A stretch of 64,000 nucleotides of DNA. Origin: Undaria pinnatifida (taxonomy: Eukaryota > Sar > Phaeophyceae > Laminariales > Alariaceae). Positions 33,173-47,700 of this stretch are shown piece after piece. The stretch covers positions 12,880,487-12,944,486 of the forward strand of contig JABAKD010000027.1 in assembly GCA_012845835.1 (NCBI GenBank). Direction: 5' to 3'. The notes under the pieces were generated by a model that did no database searches, had not been told where the DNA came from, and saw nothing but the letters and a program-made list of their open reading frames with translations. Position 1 is the first letter of the stretch; each line of letters opens with the position of its first letter. A program made the position numbers and the translations under genes.

Positions 33173-34689
33173 TGCACCTACTAAAAAAACACGCTTGCAA
33201 GCCTCGAGTAATACACACCAAAACCGAAATCCCGCCTAAAATCAAACATCGGACTCTCGATCATCAGCACACATACACACTTTGCGCCGCAAAATCAAGC
33301 AGGCCGGTTGAACACGCTGTGCAAGTCCAAGGCTCGCACCAGCACATTCCCTTGTCGTCATGCTACCTGCGTGCTGCTACGTGCACGTCTGAATATTTCT
33401 ACTGGGTCAGAATTTCCCCAAGGGGACTTGAAAAAAAAAAGCAGATCGACTGACTTTGACTGACACCCCTCAAGACTAGGCATCCGCGCGGGTGGAAGCT
33501 CTGCCACGGGGGGGGAGGGAAGTCGCGGTGCATGTCATCTTTCTTCTTTCGCCCCTTACGGTAACTCGAAAACAAGGCAAACAAAAAATACAAAGGAGAT
33601 ACCAAAGAACGACAGGGAGGGGAGGCGGGAGGGAGCCGAAGGCAGCCAGTCGCCAGGTCCTTGGCGGATGTCGACGACGGAACTAGGGCGAAGCCAAAGG
33701 CGAAACAAACACACCAGGGCCTGTCGGATCCTGCAAAGGTGTAATCCGCACGCGCCTTTGCCTTGGCGTTTGCACGCCTCGAAAGCCACACAGCTGAAAA
33801 CCCAACCGCCCTTGACAGTGGCCGCAGCCGGAGCAGAAAAAACAGTACTCAATCCCCCAGCCAAGCAAAATATACATCTTCACGATCGTACGGCAGGCAG
33901 AGCTCGCGACGCGAGGACGAACGCACCCGCTATTTTTGTAGCCCATGAAACGAGAGCGTGCACCGACACCTACTCCGGCTACAAGTTCCAACGCACTGGG
34001 TGTACGAAACAACGACGCATCAAGACACGACGTCAAACCAACTGTAACGACTAATGTATCATGGGCTGGTTGACCAACAACAAACGACTAGCTAGCGTAG
34101 CCTCTTTGTCTGGCTCTCGTGCTGGAGAGGTAGCAAGCCGGCTGGCTGGGCGCACGCAAGAAGCCCCCTTCCCCCTCCCCCAACGAGTTAAGCCTGAAAA
34201 AAAAACGAAGTTCGAACGCCGACAAAGCGGAACCTTTCAATTTTTCTTTCAACTAACCCCCCTGTCCTTCACTCCCGCCCCCTCTTTTCAACCCCGGTCA
34301 CCATTTGGCTCTTACACCGAACCGTCACGCGCTCTGTCTGTTACCGACCGTCGCATTCTCCCCACCCCCGCCTCGGGAGATGGACTAACACGCCCAAGGG
34401 CGTCGGACGAAGTCTGACTACAGAGCACCGCGTCATCTACCCCCACTACCAAACAGGCAGTGACAACATACTTCGCGGAACGAACTGGTTCTAACACCAC
34501 CACAACTAAGCCCGTGGCAACTATTTTGCTGCACGAACTCTCGTGCTGGAAGACAAAACACCACGCCACCCACCACCGCTACAAGTAGCGCAGTGGTAGA
34601 CTACTTCGCAGCATGAAACTGGGTGCTGAAGACGAAACCCTCAGCCCTACCCGCCGCCACTACGCGGCACTAACTGGCGCTGAATAGGA

Positions 34690-34870
34690 GTCCCCCCAGT
34701 AAAGCGGTGGTGTGCGACAGCAATGTGACCGCCTTATAGAGGGAAGCCGCCTATTCATTCCAGGTTATGAGTGCAATTCCCCGGTTGCGCTAGGCTATGC
34801 ATACTTTGACCGCCTTATAGAGGGATACGGCCTTACTCAGCCTTACTCAGTAGGAGCCAAAACCCCGTCA
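34690..34870 (-). repeat. Inverted single copy of the 149-bp satellite
   Basis: This segment is nearly the reverse complement of 37330-37515 (words 'CCCAGTAAAGCGGTGGTGTG', 'GACCGCCTTATAGAGGGA' and CTTACTCAGCCTTACTCAG). It lies just downstream of the RCC1-type gene, in the opposite orientation to the array inside the gene. Confidence 0.85.
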
Positions 34871-35213
34871 TGGTCGCCACAGAGGTCGGTGGTGAACTCA
34901 AGCGCGGCACGAACAGGGCACTCTCAAGACTAACATCACCGCCGCGTGTACGTCCCACCGTCACCACAAACTAGGACAGTTGCAATCAAATCAATTCGCG
35001 GCAAAAGATTATTGCCAAGAGTACAGCGGCCGCCTACCACCGCGGTAACCCGTGCCCCCGCAATCAGGCCAGCGCTAAGAACTGTTGCCGAAATACAGTA
35101 GAGCCTATAACCCCGCGCGTCGCCACCTCCGCTAGAAAAGTAGGGCAGTGTGGTAGCTAACTCGCGGCACGAACGTGGCTGGGTGCTGAGGCAGTGAGCG
35201 TCCTGTGGGGGCA

Positions 35214-35290
35214 TTACGGCAAGAAGATGCCAACGAAGCCGGCGACGCCAAGGACGACCGAGGCCAGGAGACCGCCAGCGAAGTGGACTC
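35214..35290 (-). CDS. RCC1-type gene exon 11: hydrophobic C-terminus
   Basis: Acceptor TTGCCGCAG. G+GA gives Gly, then VHFAGGLLASVVLGVAGFVG and IFLP with stop TAA. About 20 apolar residues at the very end with no cytoplasmic tail suggest a GPI signal or tail anchor. A weak copy (LAGGLLVLVVLA) lies upstream at 35520-35560. Confidence 0.82.
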
Positions 35291-35703
35291 CTGCGGCAAC
35301 ATAAATCAGCGCGCAAATAAGTGAGAAAGTGAGAAGATACTTCACAGTTGGTGGTTATACGGCTATATGGCAGTGCCGGCCCTCTTGCAAGAAACCACAG
35401 AGAAGCGAACTCTTGGAGTGACATCAACCAGCTTAATACGTGCCAGTCGCGGGGATGGCACGGGAGGGTGACCGGAGGGGAGGGCAGAAAGCGTTTAGCT
35501 GGATTAGGGCAGGGTTAAGGCTAAGCAAGGACAACCAAGACCAGGAGGCCTCCAGCTAAGCAATTTCGCCAACGACCATCAAGCAGCCAGCAATGGTGTG
35601 AGGGCAGATCAGTCGAAATGTCGACAACGGGTGGTGCGGGGGCCTACAAGCCGTTTGGGTACTGCGAATGCGCCGTGCATATACCCACCATCTCTGAAGC
35701 TGA

Positions 35704-35751
<48 letters not shown>

Positions 35752-38700
35752 CACAACCCACGCCACACCAACTCTAGTATGGAAAAGCCTCAACAGTATA
35801 TATCAGGACGTACAACAACCCACGCCCCACCAACTCTAGCATGGAAAAAACTTCAACAATATATCGTAGCAATCGACGCTAGTTCGATTATCGCTTCTCA
35901 TCATATCTATCAACTGGCGCGCGCACGTAGCGACCCACGCCGCACTGACCCGAGGCGCCGTTGCCGCTCCGCGTGTCGGTATCGAGGGAAGGGGAGACAG
36001 TCGGCGCAAATTCAGTCGGTGCCGCGGTAGAACCAGGAGCCAAGGTCTCCATAGGGGAGATCTGCAGCAGCACCACAAACGACAAGAATACGATCATGTA
36101 AAAGAGAAGACAAAGAGAAGACAACAAGGCAAAACAAGGGAGGACGAGCGGGAAAAGGTTAACGCAAAGGACAAGAAAAAAAAAACGAAAACAAAATAAA
36201 AGACGACGGAAAAGCGCGCGCGCGCGCGGGGAGGGGGGGGGGGGGGGGGGGGTGCCAACGGCAAGGGCAAGGGCAAGAAAAACTAAAGGGAAGGTACATA
36301 AGAGGGGGGGGGGGGGGGGGGGGGGGATATCCAAGGACACGAAAGCAGGAAAAAAAAAACGCATGTAGGCGAAAGAGCGCGAAAAAAAGAGCGCAAGGAC
36401 ACCAAAAGAAAAAACAAGAGGCGGCAATAGTATACGCGGGGTCCGTAAATAAGTGCATGCTATTATGGAAAGGGCGAAACAAAAAAAACTTTGAATAAAT
36501 AAAAATATGATCGGCAGTTTTCCCGAAAGCATTCTCTTGGCGGGTTTTTCCAGACAACTTCCATAGAGGTCGGTCAAGGGTTGGGGTAACGGTCAGACTT
36601 TATGGCATTCTATGTACGTACTATGTACGCACTGTATCTAAAATACCTTCCGAAATTACGGAACCACACGCCGTACACACAAAAAAAAAACACATTTTTT
36701 CCATACCGTATCCTATTACTGTACATGTTCCTTCACATGTCCTGTATAAGGCAAGCAGGATCAGACGCGGAAGGACACACACCAAAAAAAAAGGGAAGAA
36801 AGAGGAGCAAGCACAGGGGGGGGGGGGGAATAATGCAAGGATACGAAAGCAAAAAACCAACATAACAAAAAGGAAGTCGAGGAAGAATGGTAAGGGGAAC
36901 AATGCCAAGACATAAAAACAAAACACCAAACGAACATCTCGCTCGGCACAACTAACTGGCTGGCTGCTTCAAGCTGGGTTCCATTCTTTAGCCGTGATTG
37001 TTCACACATCGACGGGGTCGGCAATAGATAGAGCGACCGCACGAAAGCTTCACGGCGAGTGCGGGCGCGAGCAAAAAACGATCGCCATGCACTCCCGAAA
37101 CGTGGACAAAACGCAACACTCAAGAATCAGGATAAAAATAAATACGAGATGGAAAAGGTTACTGAAGCATAACAATTTCTCTTTTGGGCTGCACCCACGT
37201 ATTTGGGAACAAACTGCTTGGACACAACGAAGGTTCATTTTTTCAGCAGTAAAAAGCTCAATGTAGCTAGTGTTGCACGTGCGTTTAGGGCAACACATGC
37301 TACGGCATTCATACACCAAAGTACAGTAGGGGTCCCCCAATAAGGCGGTCTGAGTAAGGCTGAGTAAGGCCGTATCCCTCTATAAGGCGGTCAAAGTATG
37401 CATAGCCTAGCACACCCGGGGAATTGCACTCATAACCTGGAATGATTAGGCGGCTTCCCTCTATAAGGCGGTCACATTGCTGTCGCACACCACCGCTTTA
37501 CTGGGGGAACCCCTACTGTAGTGATGATAATAAGGTGGTATCCCGATATAAGGCGGTCACGACTGGGGAATTGCACTCACACCCTGGAATGATTGAGGCG
37601 GCTTCCCTCTGTAAGGCGGTGCTATTGCTCTCGTACACCGCGGCTTTACTGGGGGGACCCCTACTGTAGTGATACTCATAAGGTGGTATCCGGATATAAG
37701 GCGGTCACGACTTGGGAATTGCATTCATAGACTGGAATGATTAAGGCGGCTTCCCTCTGCAAGGCGGTACAGGTGCTCTGGCACACCCCCACCGCTTCAC
37801 CGGGGGGACCCCTACTGTAGTGATACTAATAAGGTGGTATCCCTCCATAAGGCGGTCACGACTTGGGAATTGCATTCATAGACTGGAATGAGTGAGGCGG
37901 CTTCCCTCCAAAAGGCGGTCATCTTGCTCTGGCACCCCCCCAACCGCTTTACTGGGGGGACCCCTACTGTAACAGTAGTTTAGAGCCACATTTTCATCAT
38001 TTATGCCATTGTACTTGAAATAATATATATTTTCATGTCGTCGCTTTTACGTTTCAGCTCATTTTTTTCTTCGTGGAAGTCGGTCTTTGCCCTCAACCAG
38101 GCTATCAAAACACATAGCCGCGCGACTGAATCCTCCCACCTGGTGCACCAACACCAAAAACGAAAAACAAAATAGAGCAAGAACAGCCTAAAATAAATAC
38201 CAGGTATAAAACATAAGATCTAAGGCTGCGTACTCGCATACCTGGCACGTAGTTAAGTCGATTTATCTTATATGATATGTGTTTTATACAACGATAATTC
38301 GATTGCCGCATTAAGCGGCTTTGATTCGATTGACACAGTACGCAGTGTAAATTAGACGGATATGAAACGCAATGTCAGTTCCACGTTTAGTGGAGGCACA
38401 GTTGTTTCCGAGCTGTCTCGCCAGCCGTGCCGAGAAGCGGTCGAAGGCAACCCTCAATCAGCAAAAGAAGAAAAAGACAAAGAAGTCTCGCCACTTCATT
38501 CGACAAAATATACACCATCATGAAAAAAAAAGCCTGTCAATGCATTCGATAAATACACCCTCATCATAAAAAAGAAAAGTCTTAAAAAGTCACATCATTC
38601 CATCAACATACAAATCAAAAACTCGGTCTTAATTCGATCGAACTAAGCAAGCAGAGGCAACTTAAAAGTGTCAGTACGATTTTGGTGGCGGAGGCACAGT

Positions 38701-41700
38701 TCTTTTCCTAGCTGTCTCGCCTGCCGAGAAGCGGCCGAAGGGGCACCGGTAGGCGTCGCAGAAGCAGTACCCGAAGCAGAACTAGGAGAAACCGACGCCG
38801 CACTAGGGGCAACTGACGGGGCTGCCGACTGAAAAATAGTCACCGGAGTGGCGGGCGCGGCCGAAGGGGAACTCGAGGTAAACGAAGAATCACTATTAAT
38901 GGACGTTACCGACCGGGCGGTAACGGTCGTGGGGGCGGCGCTGGTTTCCGGGATAGTAGTAGGGGCAGAGCTCAATTTTTCCGACGAAGCGCTACTTACC
39001 GACGGAGAGGCAGAGGGGGGGCTGGATGTAGAACTAGCTACCGACGGGGCGGTAGAGGGGGGGGGGGAAGTGGGGGCAGTCGACGGAGAACCCAATGTAA
39101 CCGACGAAGCACTAGATACCGACGGGGAGGAGGAGGGGGGGGGGCTGGTGGTTACCGGGAGGGTGGTCGACGGAGAGCTCGACGCTACCGACGGCGCGGC
39201 AGAAGTTACCGGGGCGGAAGGGGCGGGGGTGATGGAGGCGTCGGTGCCGACGTCGACCGGGATTAACTCCGCCAGAACGCCGGGTACGTCGCCGATGTCC
39301 TCGTCGTCGCCCTGCCCCAGCTGTCCGCTGCTTCCTTCGCCCCTGTCGTTGTGGGTTCGATTTGATCCAGCAAAAGGGGTGACATGAAGTGCGGAAGAGG
39401 CGGGGGGGCGGGGGGGGGGCGATCAACACGTCTTGAGGAGGGGGGGGGGTGAGTTGCAGCCCCTGTCTGTGTGGGATCGATAAGGCGAAATTGTCAACAT
39501 GTTGTGCGGAGGGGGTGGGGGGAGAGACCCACGCAGAGGAAGTTGGCGTGATGTCTCCCCCCCCTAAAAAACAAACTAAAAGCAAGAGCAAGAGATTGGA
39601 AATATTACAAAGAACGAAGTGGCGCTCTCAATACAACTTCGCTCCGTTTTGCTTCTTCGCTTAGTTCGGCTTCCCTTCCCGTCTCGTTCTTAATTGGTTA
39701 GTTTACTTTGCTTCTCAGCACGAACACAACCATCGACAAAAATATTCTCATCGGCACTTGATAGAATCGTCGAATCGGATCGGATCGGAGAGGACAGGTC
39801 AGGACCGAACCGGACAGAACAGCGCACGCAGACGATCCACCCACATTTCTTCTGTTTTCTACTCCCCCGCGCTTCGTCTATGGCCATACGGCTACGGCCA
39901 TGCATGAATATCGAGTACATCCCCCCCCCCCTCTTTTCTCTTGATATATTTTTTCACACAACAAAAAAACAACACATGGTTTCACTCAGTCGCTCCATGC
40001 TCACCAGCACTTGATGGAGTCGTCTGACAGGACAGCGCACGAAGACGATCCGCCGACAGCCAAGTCCGTGGCCGTGTCGCCGAGGTCCGCCGCGACCAGG
40101 TTGTCGCCCATCTGCTCGGGGAGACTTCCGACTTCATCCGACGAGCCGATCCCGAGCTGACCGCTTCCGTTGCTTCCCCAGCACTGTTAAAGAGTCAAGT
40201 CGATCAAGGTCAACACGGGGGGGGGGGGGGGGGGTCAGGGAGAGAAGGAGGGTGAGAGACGAAAAACACCCAACATATACACGGAAAATCGCATTAGAAT
40301 GGCGTTTCATCACATACAAAACGACCTACTACCTAACTTAAGACGAAATGATCTAAAAAAATGATACTCAATGCGCACTCACGCACTCACTCACGCACGC
40401 ACTGCACACACATGCACGCACACCCCCGACTGGATAAAAGGAAAAGCGTGACACACAGACAAACAAAAAAAAAAACACGAGCGGGGGAAAGTCCCAGAAA
40501 ACGCACACAAGACACCCCACCCCACCCCACCCCCCCAACCGCGATGAACACGAGGAGAGCGGCACGTGGTTGTGAGGCCCGGCACGCGCCTGACAAAAAC
40601 CCATGATACACAAAACCGACAAGCAACCATCACGCCACCGCAACGTCACGCAGGCGCTTCCGCGCTTGGCGCGAAAAATGCCTGCCTGGTCGGTGAACCC
40701 GACGTGGTCCATCCCGGCATTGCGCAGGGAATGCGAGGGTTGACGGTGTTGAAAAAAAAAGAACGCCACCCAGGAAATTGAGTACCCTCTCACTGTGATT
40801 ATACCCTGGAGGCTATGGCCACGCATGACATGACAACCCTCTCAATACTATCTCCTACGACTACGGCCATGCATGCATGGTGTCAGGAACGTGGAGCAAG
40901 GGCAGCAGTAGGGTGGGGGTTAGGGCGACACTAAGCCCGGAGTAGGTAGAGAAGAGGGGTAGGGTTCGTGCATACCCAGGGTTATCATTTTACGGCTTCG
41001 GTTTTCGTTGGTTTTCTTTCATCAACCCCTTTGGGACTTAAGACGTGAGATAATTGACCAACAAAAATGCCGATTACAGATTCGGCCACATGAAATTTTT
41101 AATCCGTGCTGAGCTGGTGTAAGAGAAGGGTTCGGTACGCAACGCAAGAAGCTGTTAGGCAAGCGTGAGGCATGGCGATACTTGGATGGGTTGCCTCAAG
41201 CTTTTCCTCGACGCTGGAGTAGATCGGTCGCGCACGCTGCGTCGCTTGTAGTTCTCTATACTATAATCAATATAAAATGGGTCCCAAAAAAGTTGATACT
41301 TTGTGGGAATTAATATGACTGATCGATGTTGAGGTTCATTCATGCTGCCTGTACATTGTCCAACTCTTGAAAAAAAACTGAAAAAAAAAACAGCGAGTCA
41401 CCGCGCAAACAAAACAATAACACATTGACTCCAAGCTTCCGCCTCGAGTTGTGGTTGGGCTTGAAATTTCAATCCCGGTTGTGTCTCGCAAAATTGGAAG
41501 GCGGGACAAAACTCTTGAAAAAAACTGAATGAAGAAGAAAAAAAAAATCGAGTCACCGCGCAAAAACAAAAAAAATGACACTTTGATTCCAAGCTTCCGC
41601 CTCTGGACGTGGTTGGGCTTGAAATCTCAACCCCGGAGGATGTCGTAAGTTGCAAGGCGGGACAAAACTCTCGTGAAAACTCAAAAGAACAAACAATTTA

Positions 41701-44700
41701 GCCACGGCGCAAAGCAATACAATAATATATACGCTACAAGTATTGACTAAAAGTACAAGCTTCCCCGTCGGGATGCCGTAGGCTTGAAATAGAAATCCCG
41801 GGTGTGCCCTAAGTTGAACATGGGAGACAAAACTCGTGCAAAAATTGAAGGGAAAGCATTTAGCCACCGCCCTTGTAACCGGACAAGCAACACAGACTGT
41901 TCATAGTTAAAACGAGTCTCCAGCCTATATAGTCCATGGCGTGCGTACCAAGTACCTGGTACCTGGGAGGGGTTAGTCTGACGGTCGCCGCTGGAGACGA
42001 TTTCTCTTTCTAAATCATCAACCGTTCTATCTTTTAGCACCGATATAAGCAACACTATATTGAAATATTAAAGGAAAATTGTTGCTTATAGTTATGGACA
42101 GTGATACTGCTTTTTTTCTAGTGACTTAAGTTGAACCTCATTCATGCAGCACATTTTCCGATGGCACAAACAGTAGCAACAAACAATACTCGAACACCCC
42201 GCACCCCCAACCCCCACCTTCACGGCACCATCTTGGAGAAGGACGCAGGTGTGGAATTCGCCGAGGTCGATCGAGACAGGAATGTCTGAAGAGCCCAAGC
42301 TGACCGCGGATAGGTTCGCGCCAAGAGTAGATACGTCATCTCCACGGTCGATGGTATCACCGAGGCCAAGCTGTCCGACGTTGTTGCGGCCCCAGCACTG
42401 CACCACAAAAAAAGAGGCGGGAGAGGGGAGGGGATGTGTGTGTGGGGGGGGCGCGAACAAAACAAGAGGAGGGAGTTAGGATGGGGGTTCAGAAGTAGGG
42501 ACGAGGAAGGATAAGATAAGAGGGGGGGGGGGGGGGGGGGGGGGCGTACTTATTTGTTGCGTGCCTTAGTCGTTTGACCATTGACCACACATCCCTTTCG
42601 AGACCAGGAATAAGAGGGGCCAGTGAAAATACTAACAAAATCATGAATAGGTCTTCGAACCACCCTGTTGACGCAGCTACTATCTAGCTAAGGATAGTCG
42701 CTCACCTGTATCCTTCATGAGGAAATAACCCACCCCGTCACACGAGTATCACACGCAGCTATCGTACGATATAGCTTGAAGAGTTTCGACGAAGCCCTCT
42801 ATCTTACAGCTGGAGTGCACTCTTGATCTTTGATGAAAAAATATACCCAAAATCTATCACAGCGGACGAATTTGAACTACCATTTTAAAGAATAACATGC
42901 TACCATGGCATTTACATGATACCACTTCGTATGCCAACAGTGAGTTCGACTATACCTGGACAACAAACCGAGAGATGTCGATACTCAGCTTTGCAAGCTG
43001 CTCGATGCAAAGCTCGAGTACAGGCATTAAACACTGAACGTCCGAACTCACAGCGGCTCAAGTTTATTTTTCACCTTAGTCTGTAAACCATAAATCGAGA
43101 GAAATCACAGCTGACGCACTTTAAAAGTCTGAACGTAACAAACATACAATACCGACAACAGAACTGCAGCAGAGCAGAGGCAGCACAAAATTATCCATTG
43201 AACACTTTCGGAGAGCCGCAAAATCCCTCCCCATACTAACTTCAAGTACGTTTGAAACAAGAAAAGGGGTTTCCAGTTATAAAAAAGGCGTTAAGACGCA
43301 AAAATCGACGGAAACAAAAAAAAACTGGCCGATCACCGCATCGGCCACGCGTGGAGTAATCCGAGGTGCTGGTGTGGTGCAGGAGACATGTTCGACCCAC
43401 AACGTGAGAAGAAGCTGTGAGGCACAAAAGCACGAGGCATGACACTCGGAGGGTTGCTTGTTGCTTGCCTCAAGCTTTTTCTAGACGCTAGATTAGAACG
43501 GGCTGGTCGCTTCTTGGTCTGTATACGATAATCAAGGCTGTATACTGTAGTCGAGATAAAATGGCTCCCAAAAGGGTTCATTAGCGTAACCCCTTTAGAG
43601 CCTCCAGATCCCTCCTTATACTAACTTCAACTAAAATTGTCCCAAAAAACGGGTTTCCAGTTGGAGAGGCGTTAAATAGACTATTAAGCCTTATAGCACC
43701 GCACTCCCGACATGGGGACAAAAACACTTGGAGCTAGATTAGAATACGTAAAACACGAAAAAAAAATAGGAGTTGGAAAAGAGTTAAGATTTGTGACACT
43801 GGCAGCAGGTACAGTTTCAATCGCACGCTGAACCTTGTTCTTGGTTCTGAATTCAGGAGGCAAACGTTTTTCCTTTCTAGAGGGTACAAAGTGGGTACCC
43901 CTATTTAAGGGCCCCCAACATACTCGTAAGAACATTCAGGGCTTAAAGCCTTTTCAACTGGGGTTTCAACTGGGGAAATTTACTCGAAGTTAGTACAGGG
44001 AGGGATTTTGGGGCTCCAAAGGGGTTGAGAGCGGTCAAATCGGCATGTCCCGCCATACTAAAGCCATATATTGCCCACTACAGAGCAATGCTTAGCTAAG
44101 AGCGCCTGTTTTGGATTGTTTCACGGGGTGTTCTTTAATCGAGGTACCTAGCAGAGCAGAGCAAACAGCCGCGGTTTGAGTCTTCCAACACACGTCTTCA
44201 CAATGTACCGGTTACAAGGCTTGGCTGCGCTTCGGCGAGGCAGCCACGTGGAAAAAACACTCAACCCCTCGAGAACCCCGAAACCCCTCGCTATACTAAT
44301 TCCAAGTACTTTGTCGAAAAAAACGGGTTTCCAGTCGTGAAGGCATTAATGCGGACAAACTTCCATGTTTACATCCTAAAACATCCTCTGAAACAGTGAA
44401 ACAGGAGTCATACATGCTGCGTAATTGTTACGTTCTCCCACCTTGACGGAGTTGTCCTGGTTCAGGACGCACACGTGCGCCTCCCCAGCGGCGATGGCTT
44501 TCGCGGAGGAGCCGTCGAGGTCCACGGCTACGAGCTCCTCGTTTTGCCCGTCGAGGCGGTCCTCGTTGTCGCCAGTGCCAAGCTGGCCCCAGGTGTTGCG
44601 GCCCCTAAGTCGATACAATACATTTAATTAACACATTAGTTCGGGGTTGACGTGTACAAAGGGAGGACACTTGGCTGGTACTCCGAGTACTTAAATGTTT

Positions 44701-47700
44701 TCTTTGGCATGTCACACGAGCAATAGCAGGTACCCAGTAACCCTTCCACGATTGGGAAACCCGCACCGGAACATCAGCTGTCTTGGCGCCATTTCCATTT
44801 TCAAGTCCAAGATAACTCAGCATCCTATTGTTGGTCCCGCGCACGGTACGAACGAGTATATACATCCATTTATTCGTGATCGATTCATGCATCCAGTCAT
44901 TGTTCAACTAAAACATTTCCAACTCCTGAGATTATTCTTGTCTAACTCCAAACCCTTTGTCCACAGATGTCGGGACTGCGGTGCCAAAACGGCCACTAGA
45001 TTGTTTTCCGCTTCTTCCTGTAGTTGTGCGTTTGTTTATTCACTGCTTGGTAGATATGTTCGGGATCGATAACAGGGAGACGATATCGTCAGGGTCGTCG
45101 AGGCTTCTTTTTTTTTTTTTTTTTTATCCTCCGCCGGATGTGTAAAAAAAAGCTTAAGCTCACCACGCTTCCACGCATTTTCATACACGTCGTGTGTCGA
45201 TTAATTCAATTGCCGTCGCAATCCAGCGCTAGCTGGCGTGTCCTTCGGTTCCCACTATAGCGATAGCGTCAGCTCTCCCTATCGGCGGTCCCCGTTACTA
45301 CTCCGGCAGCACAAGCGGCCGTTGTATACGGATGCGTGAGGCGGGTCTTCGTTGCTACCGGAGGCAAACTGGCCCCTTGTGTGCGCGGCCCCGACGTTGA
45401 AGGGATCAAACAATCGCACCAAAACTATACAAAACGGGTGAGAGGTGAACACTTACCAGTAGTTTAATCCTACACTAGAGGTTCCCAAAAACATGCGGTC
45501 TGAGAAATGCGGTATCCCCATACAAGGCGGCCACATTATACATACCAGGTAGTCACTTGGCGCGACCGGGGAATTGCACTCATTTCTCGGAATGAATAAG
45601 GCGGCTTCCCTCGATAAGGCGGTCATATTGCTCTCGCACACCACCGCCTCACTGGAGGGCCCCTCTAAAGTTCTGGTACTAATAAGGCGGTATCCCGATA
45701 TAAGGCGGTCACGACTGGGGAATTGCACTCATAACGTGGAATGAATAAGGCGGCTTCCCTCTATAAGGTGGTCGTATTGCTCTCGCACACCACCGCCTTC
45801 CTGGAGGACCCCTGTATAGTGCTGGTACTAATAAGGCGGTATCCCTCTATGAGGCGGTCACGACTGGGGAATTGCACTCATAACGTGGAATGAATAAGGC
45901 GGCTTCCCTCTATAAGGTGGTCATATTGCTCTCGCACACCACCGCCTTCCTGGAGGACCCCTGTATAGTGCTGGTACTAATAAGGCGGTATCCCTCTATG
46001 AGGCGGTCACGACTGGGGAACTGCACTCATAACGTGGAATGAATAAGGCGGCTTCCCTCTATAAGGCGGTCGTGTTGCCTTAGCACACCGCCGCCTCAAT
46101 GGAGGAGCCTACTACCGTATATAGAACCTGATAGCATGTGCCACACCAACTCCAAAGACGTTAGGCCAACCAAGGGCGGGTACAGTTAGTGCTAACAGTA
46201 GTGCTCTAAACACAATATGAGCCTATTTGGGACGTCGAAGGCAAAAAAAAAAGGTTAGACCAAAACCCACGATTACCGTTTCCTTTTTATTTTTATTTTA
46301 TGCTCCTGTTCTCCCTTTCGTTGCAAAAAATAGTCGGGTGTGCTTGCTGGCTTTTGCATATATATATTTGCACGTGTGTTCACTGCGATTGGCATTGCAT
46401 TAGCCAAACTAATCATAGCTGAATTTGCAATGGGTATCTCTTTGCCTTGGGGAGTTTGTGACCACAGAGCTCGCCTCTCTAGGCGGAGGCATCGGCACGG
46501 GCACTGGTTGTGCTGGGTGCAGATGGGTGGAAGTATCAGTTCACTGTGAAGAACACACACACAGATGCACCATCGGTGGCATGAAGCTGCCCGGGCCGCT
46601 GGGATCGGGCACGTGTGCGAACCGCACGCGCCGTCGGGGGCTGGCTAGCTAGCTGTGCCACATGCATGCCACATGCTGATTCTCGTACTAAACAATTGAT
46701 GCCTGACGTACCACCTCCCCAATGACAAATATTCACAGATGGATGACAAGGTAGCACTCGTGTTTTTGGTCGGTATATGAATGGATCTCAAAGGATAAAA
46801 CTAATCGGTACTTCGCTTCGAGCTTCCCGCTGCTAAAACTGCTGTAAGGTACCCTCGAATTAATCAAGCACGTAGCAGTTGCTATAGTAAAATATGCAGC
46901 ATGTCGTACACAAAAGAAAATGGAAATTAACCAAAAACAGCAAGTCATAGCAAAAAAAACGAAAAACTGCTTATGCGCTCCATGAGGTATTTACTACGTA
47001 CGGGAGAACCAGAGTAACCAGAACTCTGACATGGCCAGAAAAAAACCAAGGCTTTTGACGGGTCACGACCCGGCCCGCAGGCTGGGTCAGGTCAGGAGGT
47101 TTTCAAAAAATCGTGGGTAGAGTCGTGTCGGGTCAGGAGGTGTTTTTGAAATCTCACGGGTCGGGTCGGGTCGGGCCGGGCCAGATCGGGCAGGGTCGGA
47201 TCAGGATGTGTTTGAAATCTCACGGGTCAGGTCGGGCCGGGTCGGTTCGGGTCGAGTCAGGAGGCTTTCTACCCTGACGGGTCGGGCTGGGTCACCTTAA
47301 TCCGATCTACCTGGTAATCCGTGACAAATTACCCGTCCCGTGAAAAGTGCTGGAAAAAAATAGGGGAAACGGGTACGGTTTTTGTGTGTACCGTGGGTTC
47401 TGCATACTACGGTCACCCGTAAATACTGTATCAGGTAGGTACGTATGACCAGTAAACCGGGGGGAACGGACGTTTGCTTGATATACTCGTGGAATGTCCG
47501 CGTGTGACTTCGCTAGGGCGTGCATATATATATTGACACAGTAGTACTCTTGATAGTTTTTGGTGGTCAACACCACATCAAGGTACTTCACAACATTCTA
47601 CAGTGGTATTACAAAAAAATAAATAAATACGCTACAGTTGTGAGATCGAAGATTTCGTCGAAACTCATCTTTGTAAGCTGTGTGTGATACTCCGATCCGG

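Larger units (their letters stand above)
29847..34680. other. Intergenic region
   Basis: I see no gene. It has a tRNA-like sequence at about 31570-31625, a dispersed-repeat core at 32124-32195, and a member of the poly(A) retroposon family at 32455-32583. A 'TACCCGGGTA..TACCCATACCC' minisatellite lies at 32940-33170. The 334-residue frame starting at 31596 runs through two repeat families and is rejected. Confidence 0.5.
36062..38999 (-). other. RCC1-type gene intron 9
   Basis: It contains poly-G runs (36231-36252, 36304-36326, 36818-36829), a Lys/Arg-coding purine tract, and the 149-bp satellite array 37330-37970. A duplicate of the Ser/Thr exon's downstream part lies at 38386-38450 (matching 38687-38750). 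There is no other coding signal. Confidence 0.6.

Noticed and set aside
38848-39387. Plus-strand Val/Glu/Gly-rich frame of 179 residues
   Set aside because: It is antisense to the Ser/Thr/Pro stalk exon, whose frame joins the RCC1 exons in phase.
47060-47290. Telomere-like GGGTCGGGTCGG tract
   Set aside because: The unit is irregular and internal to an intron. It is a GC minisatellite, not a telomere (TTAGGG type expected).
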